From an uncultured Prevotella sp. (GTDB lineage Bacteria; Bacteroidota; Bacteroidia; Bacteroidales; Bacteroidaceae): a stretch of 64,000 bases of DNA. The translations under genes were made by a program, and so were the position numbers. This document shows positions 29,030 through 38,021 of the stretch, in pieces (position 1 is the stretch's first letter; every line of letters starts with the position of its first letter). The notes under the pieces were generated by a model that was not told where the DNA came from, searched no databases, and worked only from the letters and a program-made list of their open reading frames with translations. The stretch lies in assembly GCA_947177775.1 (NCBI GenBank), contig CAMWVS010000001.1, forward strand, positions 1 through 64,000, read 5' to 3'.

Positions 29030-29302
29030 ATGGCAAACAGAAGAACATTAAAACACAACATCAACCGCATTTGTGAAGAACTATTTGCAGAATGCATAGC
29101 GGTATCACTCTACAGCACTGAGGCTGACCGTGAAAACGTAGAAGCCCTGCTATATTCTATCATCAAGTTGGGCAGCGACTACGTATGCAGAGTTTCGCAT
29201 GTTGAGCCTGGTATGTCGGCCAAGGCCTATTTCAGAAACCTTACAGAGCAGTTCAACAGTAGCGTCAACGAGATTGTAGACCAAATCAACAATCTTCACT
29301 GA
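29030..29302 (+). CDS. small conserved-looking helical protein, function unknown
   Basis: 90 residues, predicted almost entirely alpha-helical (NRICEELFAECIAVSLYSTEADRENVEALLYSIIKL), soluble, with no signal peptide. I do not recognise a named family. It has its own promoter box and is followed 80 bp later by a phospholipid acyltransferase gene on the same strand, which may be co-transcribed. Confidence 0.72.
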   Translation: MANRRTLKHNINRICEELFAECIAVSLYSTEADRENVEALLYSIIKLGSDYVCRVSHVEPGMSAKAYFRNLTEQFNSSVNEIVDQINNLH

Positions 29303-29382
29303 CAAAATTCGCTCCGGACCGTAAGCGACAGGAACACAAGCGAAACGGTCTGTCGGGATAACAGAAAAACAAATCTAACATC

Positions 29383-29937
29383 ATGTGGAAATCATTCTGC
29401 CAATGGCTTTTGTATAGACAGATGGGGTGGACAGCAGACGTGTCGGAACCTCATCCAGACAAGTATATAATCTGTCTTGCCCCTCACACCAGTAACTGGG
29501 ACTTCCTGATAGGACAACTATATTCCGGCGCCAACGGTATAAAGAGCAACTTCCTTATGAAAAAGGAGTGGTTCTTCTGGCCGCTCGGACCTATATTCCG
29601 CCGTATTGGCGGCATACCGGTCTGGCGTTCCAAGCACACAAGTATGACAGACAATCTCGCCGAGACGGCACGCCGTTCCCGGACATTTCATCTGTGCATC
29701 ACGCCGGAAGGAACACGCTCGCTGAATCCTGAATGGAAAAAGGGATTCTATTATATTGCCCAAAAAGCGGGAATACCGATTCTTCTTTACGGAGTTGACT
29801 ATTCCAAAAAGCGCATTACATGCACCCGCACTATTGTCCCCGACGGAGACATAGACCGGCAGATGCGTGAAATAAAACTCTATTTCAAGGACTTAAAGGG
29901 CAAAAATCCTGAACTTTTCACCGTCGGCGAGATTTAG
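29383..29937 (+). CDS. 1-acyl-sn-glycerol-3-phosphate acyltransferase-like protein
   Basis: 184 residues of the PlsC-type acyltransferase fold. The catalytic block is HTSNWD (HX4D form), the acceptor block is GGIPVWR, and the third block is TPEGTRS. Transfers an acyl chain to lysophosphatidate or a related lysolipid at the membrane. It is short compared with PlsC (~240) and lacks a strong N-terminal membrane helix, as in a known small clade. The next gene begins one base after its stop. Confidence 0.88.
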   Translation: MWKSFCQWLLYRQMGWTADVSEPHPDKYIICLAPHTSNWDFLIGQLYSGANGIKSNFLMKKEWFFWPLGPIFRRIGGIPVWRSKHTSMTDNLAETARRSRTFHLCITPEGTRSLNPEWKKGFYYIAQKAGIPILLYGVDYSKKRITCTRTIVPDGDIDRQMREIKLYFKDLKGKNPELFTVGEI

Positions 29938-29938
29938 A

Positions 29939-32842
29939 ATGAGAAAACGTTCACAGATATTCCTGCTTATACTTTCGCTGGCCGGCACTCCGGCCAGCGC
30001 ACAAACATCGTCACAGGAAGCCAAAATGGCGAAAAGACTGGAACGATTTTTCACCGGCTATAAAGCACGGGGACAAAAACTACCCGCACAGCCAAGAATG
30101 CTGGGATATAAATTGGACAACCGCTCACGGACGCTGACTGTCACTGCAGATGCTGTTTTCGGAGAACAGGAATTTTCAAGAGAGATAACAGCGTCAATCT
30201 ACAACAAAATCACATCAAGTCTTCCGAAACCATACAATAAATATAAGGTGACGGTAATTACCGGAGGCATGACCATTGACGAGCTGATTCCGAACCGTCT
30301 GCCACAGGATAGCGGCGGACGAAGATTGTGGGGAAACATCGAACACGACGGACAGCCGTGGACACGCAACATATCATATCCGGCACGTATCACCCACGGC
30401 CTACAAAACCGCCATCTATCCATTTGGGCCAGCCACGGTTACTATTACGACCGAAAGCGCAACGAATGGAGATGGCAACGGCCTAAACTGTTCGGAACGA
30501 CAGAAGACCTGTTCACCCAGACTATTGTTGTTCCCTATCTGATACCTATGCTCGAGAAAGCCGGAGCAGTGGTCTTCACTCCGCGTGAACGCGACTGGCA
30601 ACGACATGAAATCATTATCGACAACGACGACCGATTTCACGGAACGAGCTATATCGAAGTGAACGGAAAACAAAAATGGCAGGATTGCGGTACACGCGGA
30701 TTCGCACGCCATAACGGTTCTTATACAGACGGAGAGAATCCGTTTGTTGCCGGAACAGCACGCATGACACGGACCACAAAGAAAAAAAACGGATACAGTA
30801 TCGTGTCCTATCAACCACGCCTACCGGAAGAGGGACGCTATGCCGTCTACGTGAGCTATCAAACAATGAAAAACAGCGTCGATGACGCCAGATATACTGT
30901 GTGGCACAAGGGGGGACAGACCGAAATACAAGTCAACCAACGCATGGGTGGCGGAACATGGGTCTACCTTGGAACATTCGAATTCGACAAAGGAAGCAAC
31001 GAGTTCAACCGTGTCACTGTCACAAACCTCAGTTCACGTAAGGGCGTTGTGACAACTGACGCCGTCCGATTCGGCGGAGGAACGGGCAACATCGAACGCG
31101 GAGGAACTGTAAGCGGAATGCCACGCTGCCTGGAGGGAGCACGCTATTGGGCACAATGGGCAGGCATGCCACAAAGTGTCTACAGCACAAAAAATGGCGA
31201 AGATGATTATGGCGACGACATAAACACACGCTCCCGTATGACCAACTATCTGGCAGGAGGTTCATGTTTTGTCCCGTCACGTGAAGGTCTTGGTGTTCCG
31301 ATTGAAATGGCGCTGGCCATCCATAGCGATGCCGGCTATGCAAAAGATGGCGAGGGCCTGATCGGCTCGTTGGCCATCTGCACAACCGGCTACAACGACG
31401 GACGTCTTGACGCAGGCATATCGAGACTGGCGTCGCGGGATTTGGCTCAGGCACTGCTGGACAATGCGGCACGTGACATCAAGTTCAAATACGGCAAATG
31501 GAACAAACGGGAACTTTATGACCGAAACTATTCGGAAACGCGTATGCCAGAAGTACCAAGTGCCATTCTTGAGACAATGTCCCACCAAAACTTTCCGGAC
31601 ATGCTCTACGGACAAGACCCGGATTTCAAATTCACGTTGGCACGTTCTATATACAAGACCATACTCAGATATGTCAGCGACCAACACGGTCGCCCATACG
31701 TCGTATCACCACTGACTCCCGAAAATTTCGCAATCGAATTCACAGCCAAAGACGAAATACGCCTGAGCTGGACAGCCGTGAACGACCCGCAGGAGGCTAC
31801 GTCACAACCAACCGGATACATATTATATACAGCTTGTGGCAGTGCCGGCTTTGACAACGGAACGCTCATACGTTCCTCTGAAAGTCACAAGATGAAGCTG
31901 GAGCCCGGAGTTCTATACAGTTTCCGGCTGGCTGCCGTAAACCGCGGTGGAGAGAGCTTTCCAACAGAAGTGCTCTGTGCGGAATATAATCCGGAAGCGT
32001 CCGGCGATATCATCATTGTCAATGGCTTCCACCGTCTGTCCTCACCAGCCGTCCGCAACAATGCCACCGAACAGGGATTTGACCTTGACGACGACCCTGG
32101 TGTCACTTTGGGACGCACTGCCGGATGGGTCGGAAGACAACAGATTTTCGACCGTAGCCGCATGGGAAAGGAAGACGAAAGTGGTCTTGGATGGAGTGGT
32201 GATGAGCTTGCCGGAAACTTCGTTGCCGGAAACGACAGGAACTATGTACGCACCCACGCCGAAGCCATAATGAAAGCGGGCCGATACAATATCGTGAGCT
32301 GTTCGAGCCATGCCGTGGAAAGTGGGCACACAGACTTGTCACGATATGACATGGTGGACATGCTGCTCGGACTGGAACGCGACGACAGACATAGTCTGGA
32401 ATTCTACAAGACTTTCGGAACCGCCATGCAGAGAAATCTCAAAGAATATGTAGGAAGAGGCGGAAAGCTGTTTGTCAGCGGCTCGTATGTCGGAACAGAC
32501 ATGGCCTCTCCGGAAGAAAGGATATTTGTCTCGGATGTACTGAAATGCAGCAGCGGAGGAAGCAACCGCAACTGCAATGGAAATGTGGAAGGCATGGGAA
32601 CTACAATAAACTTCCATAACACCCTCAATGACACCCATTATGCCGCTACAGCGCCTGACGTCATTAACCCGACAGGCCCTGCCTTCCCTGTCATGCGCTA
32701 TTCCGACGGCCGCAACGCCTGCGTGGCCTATAAGGGCCAGGACTTCCGCACGCTGACAATGGGCTTTCCCTTCGAGTGCATCAAGGACAAAGACAAACAG
32801 GTTTCCATCATGCGCGGCATCATCGACTTCCTGCTGAAATGA
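29939..32842 (+). CDS. secreted amidase-like protein with golvesin-like and Fn3 domains
   Basis: 967 residues with a signal peptide (ending ASAQ, ~23). An N-acetylmuramoyl-L-alanine-amidase-3-like fold appears split: IWASHGYYYD and PRERDW early, then, after a golvesin-type beta-sandwich (about 280-380), LAIHSDAG and ILETMSHQN, which correspond to the later His and Glu of zinc amidases. A fibronectin-III-like domain (about 595-685) and a C-terminal Rossmann-like domain (ILETM...; VSCSSHAVESG, KLFVSGSYVGTDMA) follow. Related proteins are often labelled xanthan lyase; an envelope-hydrolase role is more consistent with what is seen. Confidence 0.72.
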   Translation: MRKRSQIFLLILSLAGTPASAQTSSQEAKMAKRLERFFTGYKARGQKLPAQPRMLGYKLDNRSRTLTVTADAVFGEQEFSREITASIYNKITSSLPKPYNKYKVTVITGGMTIDELIPNRLPQDSGGRRLWGNIEHDGQPWTRNISYPARITHGLQNRHLSIWASHGYYYDRKRNEWRWQRPKLFGTTEDLFTQTIVVPYLIPMLEKAGAVVFTPRERDWQRHEIIIDNDDRFHGTSYIEVNGKQKWQDCGTRGFARHNGSYTDGENPFVAGTARMTRTTKKKNGYSIVSYQPRLPEEGRYAVYVSYQTMKNSVDDARYTVWHKGGQTEIQVNQRMGGGTWVYLGTFEFDKGSNEFNRVTVTNLSSRKGVVTTDAVRFGGGTGNIERGGTVSGMPRCLEGARYWAQWAGMPQSVYSTKNGEDDYGDDINTRSRMTNYLAGGSCFVPSREGLGVPIEMALAIHSDAGYAKDGEGLIGSLAICTTGYNDGRLDAGISRLASRDLAQALLDNAARDIKFKYGKWNKRELYDRNYSETRMPEVPSAILETMSHQNFPDMLYGQDPDFKFTLARSIYKTILRYVSDQHGRPYVVSPLTPENFAIEFTAKDEIRLSWTAVNDPQEATSQPTGYILYTACGSAGFDNGTLIRSSESHKMKLEPGVLYSFRLAAVNRGGESFPTEVLCAEYNPEASGDIIIVNGFHRLSSPAVRNNATEQGFDLDDDPGVTLGRTAGWVGRQQIFDRSRMGKEDESGLGWSGDELAGNFVAGNDRNYVRTHAEAIMKAGRYNIVSCSSHAVESGHTDLSRYDMVDMLLGLERDDRHSLEFYKTFGTAMQRNLKEYVGRGGKLFVSGSYVGTDMASPEERIFVSDVLKCSSGGSNRNCNGNVEGMGTTINFHNTLNDTHYAATAPDVINPTGPAFPVMRYSDGRNACVAYKGQDFRTLTMGFPFECIKDKDKQVSIMRGIIDFLLK

Positions 32843-32913
32843 CATTCTATCCATGCCGGACCGGCATAGGAATTATCAAAAAAATGACAAAACAACTAAA
32901 ATATAAAATCATC

Positions 32914-33231
32914 ATGTTTAAAATACAAGCCAACAAATCCGGAACACGGAATATCGAGATAACGGAAGAACACTTGCTGACCATCGAACGCCATCAGCTG
33001 ATGATGGGACTTGTCGGCAGCAACGGATACGTGGACGAAACCGTATTGGAAAAGCTCAAGATGAACATCCGTGCTCTGCTGGAAACGGATTCGGAAAGTG
33101 ACAAATCACTGCTTGACTTGTGTCTCGACGTTATCTACCATCCAAACATGAAGGCTTTCGGGCTCCAGAAACTGGTGACTCTCTATACAGACTGGCAGAA
33201 AGACAGGCCGCAGACAACAGACGCGGAATAA
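32914..33231 (+). CDS. small protein of unknown function
   Basis: 105 residues from the ATG at 32914; 32884 is an in-frame alternative. Mostly helical (EEHLLTIERHQLMMGLVG, LLDLCLDVIYHPNMKAF), acidic, no signal peptide. No family recognised. It lies 9 bp before a YgiQ-family gene, so it is probably co-transcribed. Confidence 0.6.
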   Translation: MFKIQANKSGTRNIEITEEHLLTIERHQLMMGLVGSNGYVDETVLEKLKMNIRALLETDSESDKSLLDLCLDVIYHPNMKAFGLQKLVTLYTDWQKDRPQTTDAE

Positions 33232-33240
33232 GGAGCTTAT

Positions 33241-35241
33241 ATGGAATACAGACTATCTGACTTTCTACCCACAACCCGAAAGGAAATGGAACTGCGTGGG
33301 TGGGAAGAGGCTGATGTTATCCTCTTCTCAGCAGACGCATACGTTGACCATCCGTCGTTCGGCGCGGCTGTAATCGGACGCACCCTTGAGGCAGCCGGAT
33401 ATCGTGTGGCCATCGTTCCGCAACCTGACTGGCATGGAGACTACCGTGACTTCAAGAAACTGGGGCGCCCGCGGCTCTTCTTCGGCATTGCCCCAGGCTG
33501 CATGGACTCCATGGTCAACAAATATACTGCCAACCGCAGGCTACGTTCGGAGGATGCCTACAGTCCCGACGGGCGCCACGACATGCGGCCGGAATATCCC
33601 ACAATCGTCTATTCGAAGATACTCCGTCAGCTCTATCCCGACGTTCCTATAGTTCTCGGAGGCATAGAGGCGTCACTGCGTCGGCTCACCCATTATGACT
33701 ATTGGCAGGACTCACTGCGCAAGTGTATCCTTTGTGACAGCGGAGCCGACATGATTATATACGGAATGGGAGAAAAGCCTATGCTCGAACTGTGCCGGCG
33801 GATGGACGACGGAATGTCCATCGGACAGATACAGGACATTCCACAGACAGTCTACATGGCCCGCAAGGAAAACATCCCGGGCGGTATCACGGACGATGAC
33901 TTCGTTCTGAACAGCCACGAAACCTGCCTCCGCGACAAGAAGGCACAGGCGGAAAACTTCCGGCACATTGAAGAAGAATCGAACATGATGCACGCCCGAA
34001 GACTGCTTCAGCAGGTGGACGGCCGCTTCGTGGTGGTCAATCCTCCCTACCCGCCCATGACAACCGAGGAACTGGACGCGTCGTTCGACCTGCCTTACAC
34101 TCGCGTACCTCATCCCAAATATAAGAACAAGCGCATCCCGGCGTATGAGATGATCAAGTTTTCGGTCAACATCCACCGCGGATGCTTCGGCGGCTGCGCT
34201 TTCTGCACGATATCGGCCCATCAGGGCAAGTTCATCACATGCCGCTCAAAGGAAAGCATTCTCAAAGAGGTGAAGAAGGTTATGGAGATGCCGGACTTCA
34301 AAGGCTATCTGTCAGACCTCGGCGGACCATCGGCAAACATGTACGGAATGGCGGGCCGCAACCGCAATATCTGCGAAAAATGCAAGCGTCCCAGCTGCAT
34401 TAACCCGCAGATATGTCCCAATCTGAATACTGACCATCGTCCGCTTCTGGACATCTATCGGGCCGTTGACGCACTTCCCGGAATCAAAAAGAGCTTCATC
34501 GGAAGTGGCGTGCGCTATGACTTACTTTTGCACAGAAGCAAGGACGAAGAAATCAACAGGGCAGCAGCCGAATATACCCGCGAACTTATTTGCCATCATG
34601 TAAGCGGACGTCTGAAAGTTGCACCGGAACACACGTGCGACAATGTGCTGCGCCTCATGCGTAAACCTTCATTCAGCCAGTTCCATGAATTCAAGCGGAT
34701 TTTCGACCGCATCAATCGTGAGGAGGGACTGAACCAGCAGATTATCCCCTATTTCATCAGCAGTCATCCCGGTTGCCGCGAGGAAGACATGGCCGAACTG
34801 GCCGTCACCACAAAACGGCTGGATTTCCATCTGGAACAGGTCCAGGATTTCACACCCACTCCCATGACAGTGAGCACCGAGGCGTGGTACACCGGATACG
34901 ACCCTTATACGCTCGAACCCGTGTTCAGTGCCAAGACCCAGAAGGAGAAACTTGCACAGCGACAATATTTCTTCTGGTATAAACCGGAGGAACGCCGCAA
35001 CATAGAGGCGTCATTGCGCCGCATCGGCCGCCCCGATCTCATACGGGAACTATGGTCGCAGCCGGCACGAAGCAACGACCGGAATACATACAACGGAAGA
35101 AACAATTCTTACGAAGGAAGAAACGACATAAAGGAACGGAAGAAAAGCAAGACGGAACGGAATACCCATGGAGATTATAGAGCAAAACATAACCCCCAAA
35201 AGCAAAACGGCAGAAACGGAAGACGGAATCGTGATTACTGA
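33241..35241 (+). CDS. YgiQ-family (UPF0313) radical SAM protein
   Basis: 666 residues, the usual length. The N-terminal domain is B12-binding-like (residues ~15-120). The radical-SAM cluster motif CFGGCAFC is near residue 315, and a characteristic second Cys set CEKCKRPSCINPQICPN follows near 378. The C-terminal ~70 residues are a basic Asn/Arg/Lys-rich tail typical of the family. The reaction is unknown. The last 74 bases overlap the next gene in another frame. Confidence 0.92.
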   Translation: MEYRLSDFLPTTRKEMELRGWEEADVILFSADAYVDHPSFGAAVIGRTLEAAGYRVAIVPQPDWHGDYRDFKKLGRPRLFFGIAPGCMDSMVNKYTANRRLRSEDAYSPDGRHDMRPEYPTIVYSKILRQLYPDVPIVLGGIEASLRRLTHYDYWQDSLRKCILCDSGADMIIYGMGEKPMLELCRRMDDGMSIGQIQDIPQTVYMARKENIPGGITDDDFVLNSHETCLRDKKAQAENFRHIEEESNMMHARRLLQQVDGRFVVVNPPYPPMTTEELDASFDLPYTRVPHPKYKNKRIPAYEMIKFSVNIHRGCFGGCAFCTISAHQGKFITCRSKESILKEVKKVMEMPDFKGYLSDLGGPSANMYGMAGRNRNICEKCKRPSCINPQICPNLNTDHRPLLDIYRAVDALPGIKKSFIGSGVRYDLLLHRSKDEEINRAAAEYTRELICHHVSGRLKVAPEHTCDNVLRLMRKPSFSQFHEFKRIFDRINREEGLNQQIIPYFISSHPGCREEDMAELAVTTKRLDFHLEQVQDFTPTPMTVSTEAWYTGYDPYTLEPVFSAKTQKEKLAQRQYFFWYKPEERRNIEASLRRIGRPDLIRELWSQPARSNDRNTYNGRNNSYEGRNDIKERKKSKTERNTHGDYRAKHNPQKQNGRNGRRNRDY

Positions 35242-35977
35242 CGATTTCGTCGCCGTTATTGACGGAAGCACGAGCAAATCGCCGGTCCGCATCGCAGACG
35301 GTTATTCAAACGGACGCTATTGCATGATGCTCATTGCCGGATTCATCAAGCGGGCAGTTGCCTCAACCGGCGTCGAAGAATTTTGCTACGGACTGACCGC
35401 GACCATACGCGACCGCTATCGCGAACTTGACATGCGGCGTCTGGAAGAACACCCGGAAGAGCGTCTTACGGCGAGTTGCATTGTCTACAGCCGCCATCAG
35501 AGACAAATATGGATGATAGGCGACTGTCAGTGTCTCGTGGACGGACGGCTATATGAGAACCCCAAACCATGCGAAACCGTCATAGCAGAGAAGCGGGCGG
35601 CCATCATCCACAGCCTCATCGCAGACGGCAAGGCCACGGTGGAAAGCCTGCGGACCAATGACACGGCCCGCCAGGCCGTCATTCCGGAAATGATAGAAAC
35701 CATGCGCGGCCAAAACCATGACTACGCTGTGATTGACGGTTTCCCCATTCCGATGGAACACGTGCGCGTCATCACTCTCACTCCGACACCCCACTCCATC
35801 GTCCTTGCCAGCGACGGCTATCCTTTCCTGCTACCAACACTCGCAGAATCAGAGGCCGCGCTACTCCGCCAGCTCACCGAAGATCCGCTCAACGCCTACA
35901 CTTTCAAAGCAACAAAGGCATTCGTTAAGGGCAACAACTCCTTCGACGACCGCACGTACGTACGGTTTAGGATATAG
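35168..35977 (+). CDS. PP2C-like protein
   Basis: 269 residues resembling a metal-dependent PP2C-type phosphatase fold: DDFVAVIDGSTSK (first metal Asp), WMIGDCQCLV (the GD strand), IVLASDGYPFLLP (SDG strand) and a terminal DDRTYVRF (DD motif). The order matches PP2C blocks, but the protein is short. Its start lies inside the YgiQ gene, a 74-bp overlap, so translation is probably coupled. Target unknown. It is the last ordinary-composition gene before the AT-rich island. Confidence 0.7.
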   Translation: MEIIEQNITPKSKTAETEDGIVITDDFVAVIDGSTSKSPVRIADGYSNGRYCMMLIAGFIKRAVASTGVEEFCYGLTATIRDRYRELDMRRLEEHPEERLTASCIVYSRHQRQIWMIGDCQCLVDGRLYENPKPCETVIAEKRAAIIHSLIADGKATVESLRTNDTARQAVIPEMIETMRGQNHDYAVIDGFPIPMEHVRVITLTPTPHSIVLASDGYPFLLPTLAESEAALLRQLTEDPLNAYTFKATKAFVKGNNSFDDRTYVRFRI

Positions 35978-35981
35978 AGAA

Positions 35982-36050
35982 ATGAGAAAATATCATATAG
36001 ATAAACGAGAAAATATCATATAGATAAACGAGAATCTATCATATACCTAA
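35982..36050. repeat. three tandem 23-bp units
   Basis: ACGAGAAAATATCATATAGA-type units at 35982-36004, 36005-36027 and 36028-36050; the third is diverged. They start 5 bp after the preceding stop codon. Confidence 0.8.
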
Positions 36051-36130
36051 ACCACCCGTCATTCCATATTATCCAGCATTCAACCGGACTCCAATCTCCC
36101 GACAAGACGTTCCCAAAACATCCTTTGCTC

Positions 36131-36233
36131 CCGTTTTAGCCACCATTGAACCGCTTTTGAACCGCATTTAAACCACTTCCGTGCTGCTTTTAAACCACCT
36201 TTAAACCGTTTTTTACCACTTTCGAGCCACTCA
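36131..36233. repeat. degenerate short tandem repeats (TTTTAAACCAC type)
   Basis: At least seven imperfect units of 10-14 bases built on TTTRAACCRC (for example TTTTGAACCGC, TTTAAACCAC, TTTAAACCG). With the 23-bp array it fills the left end of the gene-free stretch 35978-36848. Confidence 0.6.
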
Positions 36234-36246
36234 AATCCTTATATAA

Positions 36247-36504
36247 GAAGAAAATAATCACCCTTTTAAGGGACATTCTCACCTAAAAGCATTATCTTTG
36301 CAATAACTTCGGAGAGAAACCCGGAGATAAGCAGAGGCATTTAAGCTTTAGTTCTTGATTTCTAAAATTCGCCAAATCAAAGAAAACATTAAGAACAGAT
36401 AGTGAAGAATGTCCCTTTGCTGTATTCGTATATGCCACAGCGGACAGAACAACTCTGCCCGTTGCCTACATATTCGGAACGGCGTGGGGTGATTATTTTT
36501 CTTC
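36247..36504. repeat. nested inverted-repeat element, ~258 bp
   Basis: Outer arms GAAGAAAATAATCACCC (36247-36263) and its complement with one extra T (36487-36504). Inner arms AAGGGACATTCT (from 36268) and AGAATGTCCCTT (ending 36417). A TATCTTTG promoter box (36293-36300) lies between the inner arms and points right. No transposase is inside. It may be a MITE-like remnant, an IS end, or a small RNA locus. Confidence 0.55.
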
Positions 36505-36817
36505 CATTCTTTAATGTTGGCGTGTTTGGCGATACGTAGAAATCAGAGAATGTGAGGCTATAATCAAGCTCCGCGCCTTTTGCGTATATATCAATTAACT
36601 ACAAATCGGCCAAGTTTGACGGGGCTTGGAGGTGGGAAAAGAAATACGCCAATGAAGTAAACGAACATAATCTAAACCGTATTCTCTATATAAAAATTCA
36701 GTAATAATGGAGAGTTTCACTTTTAATATTTTGTATTATAATACACAATCCACACAATTCAACATCTGCTGCATAAATTAATTGTATAGATGCTATATAA
36801 TAAAGAGAAATTGCAGC

Positions 36818-36825
36818 TATATTTG
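36818..36825 (+). promoter_or_regulatory. -7 box of the island GTPase operon
   Basis: TATATTTG 23 bases before the ATG at 36849, so the leader would be very short. Upstream sequence is too AT-rich to assign a -33 element. Confidence 0.5.
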
Positions 36826-36848
36826 TAGTAAATAAAAATATAAATATT

Positions 36849-37547
36849 ATGTTTCCAGTAATTCCATTTATTCCCGAACTAATAGGTCGAGGGTTGGTAT
36901 TTATAGCAGCCGCCTATAAAGCCTATAAAAAGATAAAGGAGTTTTTTAATAATAATATCGAGTTCAAATACTCTATTGTTGGCATGACTGGTGCCGGTAA
37001 GACCACATTATTTGATATTATAACTCATGATGAACGTGCTAAAAACGGCGCAACACCAGCAAATGGTGAAACAGTAAAAGGGTTCAGTACTGCATTTAAT
37101 GGTAAGGAGTACATATTCCGAAAAACTAAAGACTACTATGGAGATAAAGATTCAGCAAAGTATTTTGAAGCGTTATTTGAAGACACCAACTTTATTGTTT
37201 TTGTATTTGATTTTGAACGATTCAAAATCAACAATGGCGTAGATTATTCTTGTTCATACCAAGCATTGTTCAGCAGAAAACTTAATGCTGCTTGTACTGC
37301 TGCAAAAACAGTCAAATCAAGAGAAAAAAAGAATCTCAAAGACACAATGTTTGTGATTCTCGGTTCACATACTGACAAAATATCGTCCTTTGATAAAAAG
37401 AATGCGGAAAAAGACTTGATAGCTTTCTTAAAAGAAGAAGATTTTTTCGATTCTGTATCTAAATTTAATTATTCTTTTGTATTCGGAGACCTTACCGATG
37501 ATAAATGGCAGAAAGAATTCTTATCTACTTATGTTTTTAGAAAATGA
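36849..37547 (+). CDS. membrane-associated P-loop GTPase of the AT-rich island
   Basis: 232 residues. A hydrophobic N-terminal stretch (about 1-24) and amphipathic helix (to ~35) precede a GTPase domain: P-loop GMTGAGKTT (45-53), a DxxG-type switch DYYG (95-98), a hydrophobic strand FIVFVFDFERF (115-125), and an atypical G4 at ILGSHTDK. It resembles small or immunity-type GTPases rather than housekeeping Era/Obg proteins. Codon use and base composition are much more AT-rich than the flanks, suggesting transfer. It overlaps the next gene by 4 bp (ATGA). Function unknown. Confidence 0.7.
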   Translation: MFPVIPFIPELIGRGLVFIAAAYKAYKKIKEFFNNNIEFKYSIVGMTGAGKTTLFDIITHDERAKNGATPANGETVKGFSTAFNGKEYIFRKTKDYYGDKDSAKYFEALFEDTNFIVFVFDFERFKINNGVDYSCSYQALFSRKLNAACTAAKTVKSREKKNLKDTMFVILGSHTDKISSFDKKNAEKDLIAFLKEEDFFDSVSKFNYSFVFGDLTDDKWQKEFLSTYVFRK

Positions 37548-38011
37548 AAAGAGCTATTTGGATACAAAAACGCAAGGAAGCTGAAGATTCCAAGCTGATC
37601 GTGGACGACGGAACGGTCTACAAGGAGAGTGATGCGTCATACGCTTCAAAATTCGATGAATTTATCAATCATATAGGCAATGTCAAATGGGACTATGACA
37701 AGAACGGAACAAAAATTGCTTTGAATAAAGACAAATCCGTCATTGTCGCAGCCCATTTTGAAGAAACTGATTGGCTCGGAAGGAAAACCGTTTTCACCCA
37801 TTTTCAGACGGACGAAAGAAATGTCATCGGCAATATCCTTGGCATTTCAGGACACACGCTGTGCGACGAAAAAAAGAATCTGATTGAGAATCAGATTAAG
37901 ACTTTAATCAGCAAAAGAGCCAAAAAGCAATTAATCCTAATCATCATATCTTTAATCGGCTGTACTGCAATTGCAACAGGACTGATAACATTCTTTTCAA
38001 GAAACAATTAA
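37544..38011 (+). CDS. tail-anchored partner protein, unknown function
   Basis: 155 residues. Soluble N-terminal ~120 residues with beta-rich segments (VKWDYDKNGTKIALNKDKSVIVAAHF) and one C-terminal membrane helix at about 129-151 (LILIIISLIGCTAIATGLITFF), so the bulk should face the cytoplasm. It is translationally coupled to the GTPase by a 4-bp overlap, which argues that the two work together at the inner membrane. No family recognised. Confidence 0.65.
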   Translation: MKRAIWIQKRKEAEDSKLIVDDGTVYKESDASYASKFDEFINHIGNVKWDYDKNGTKIALNKDKSVIVAAHFEETDWLGRKTVFTHFQTDERNVIGNILGISGHTLCDEKKNLIENQIKTLISKRAKKQLILIIISLIGCTAIATGLITFFSRNN

Positions 38012-38021
38012 AAAAACTATT

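Noticed and set aside
32776..32913. N-terminal extension of the 32914 gene
   Set aside because: The upstream codons overlap the end of the preceding gene and look unlike protein; start at 32914 or 32884 is simpler.
35982..36050. CRISPR array
   Set aside because: The 23-bp units are contiguous with no spacers and no cas genes are near.
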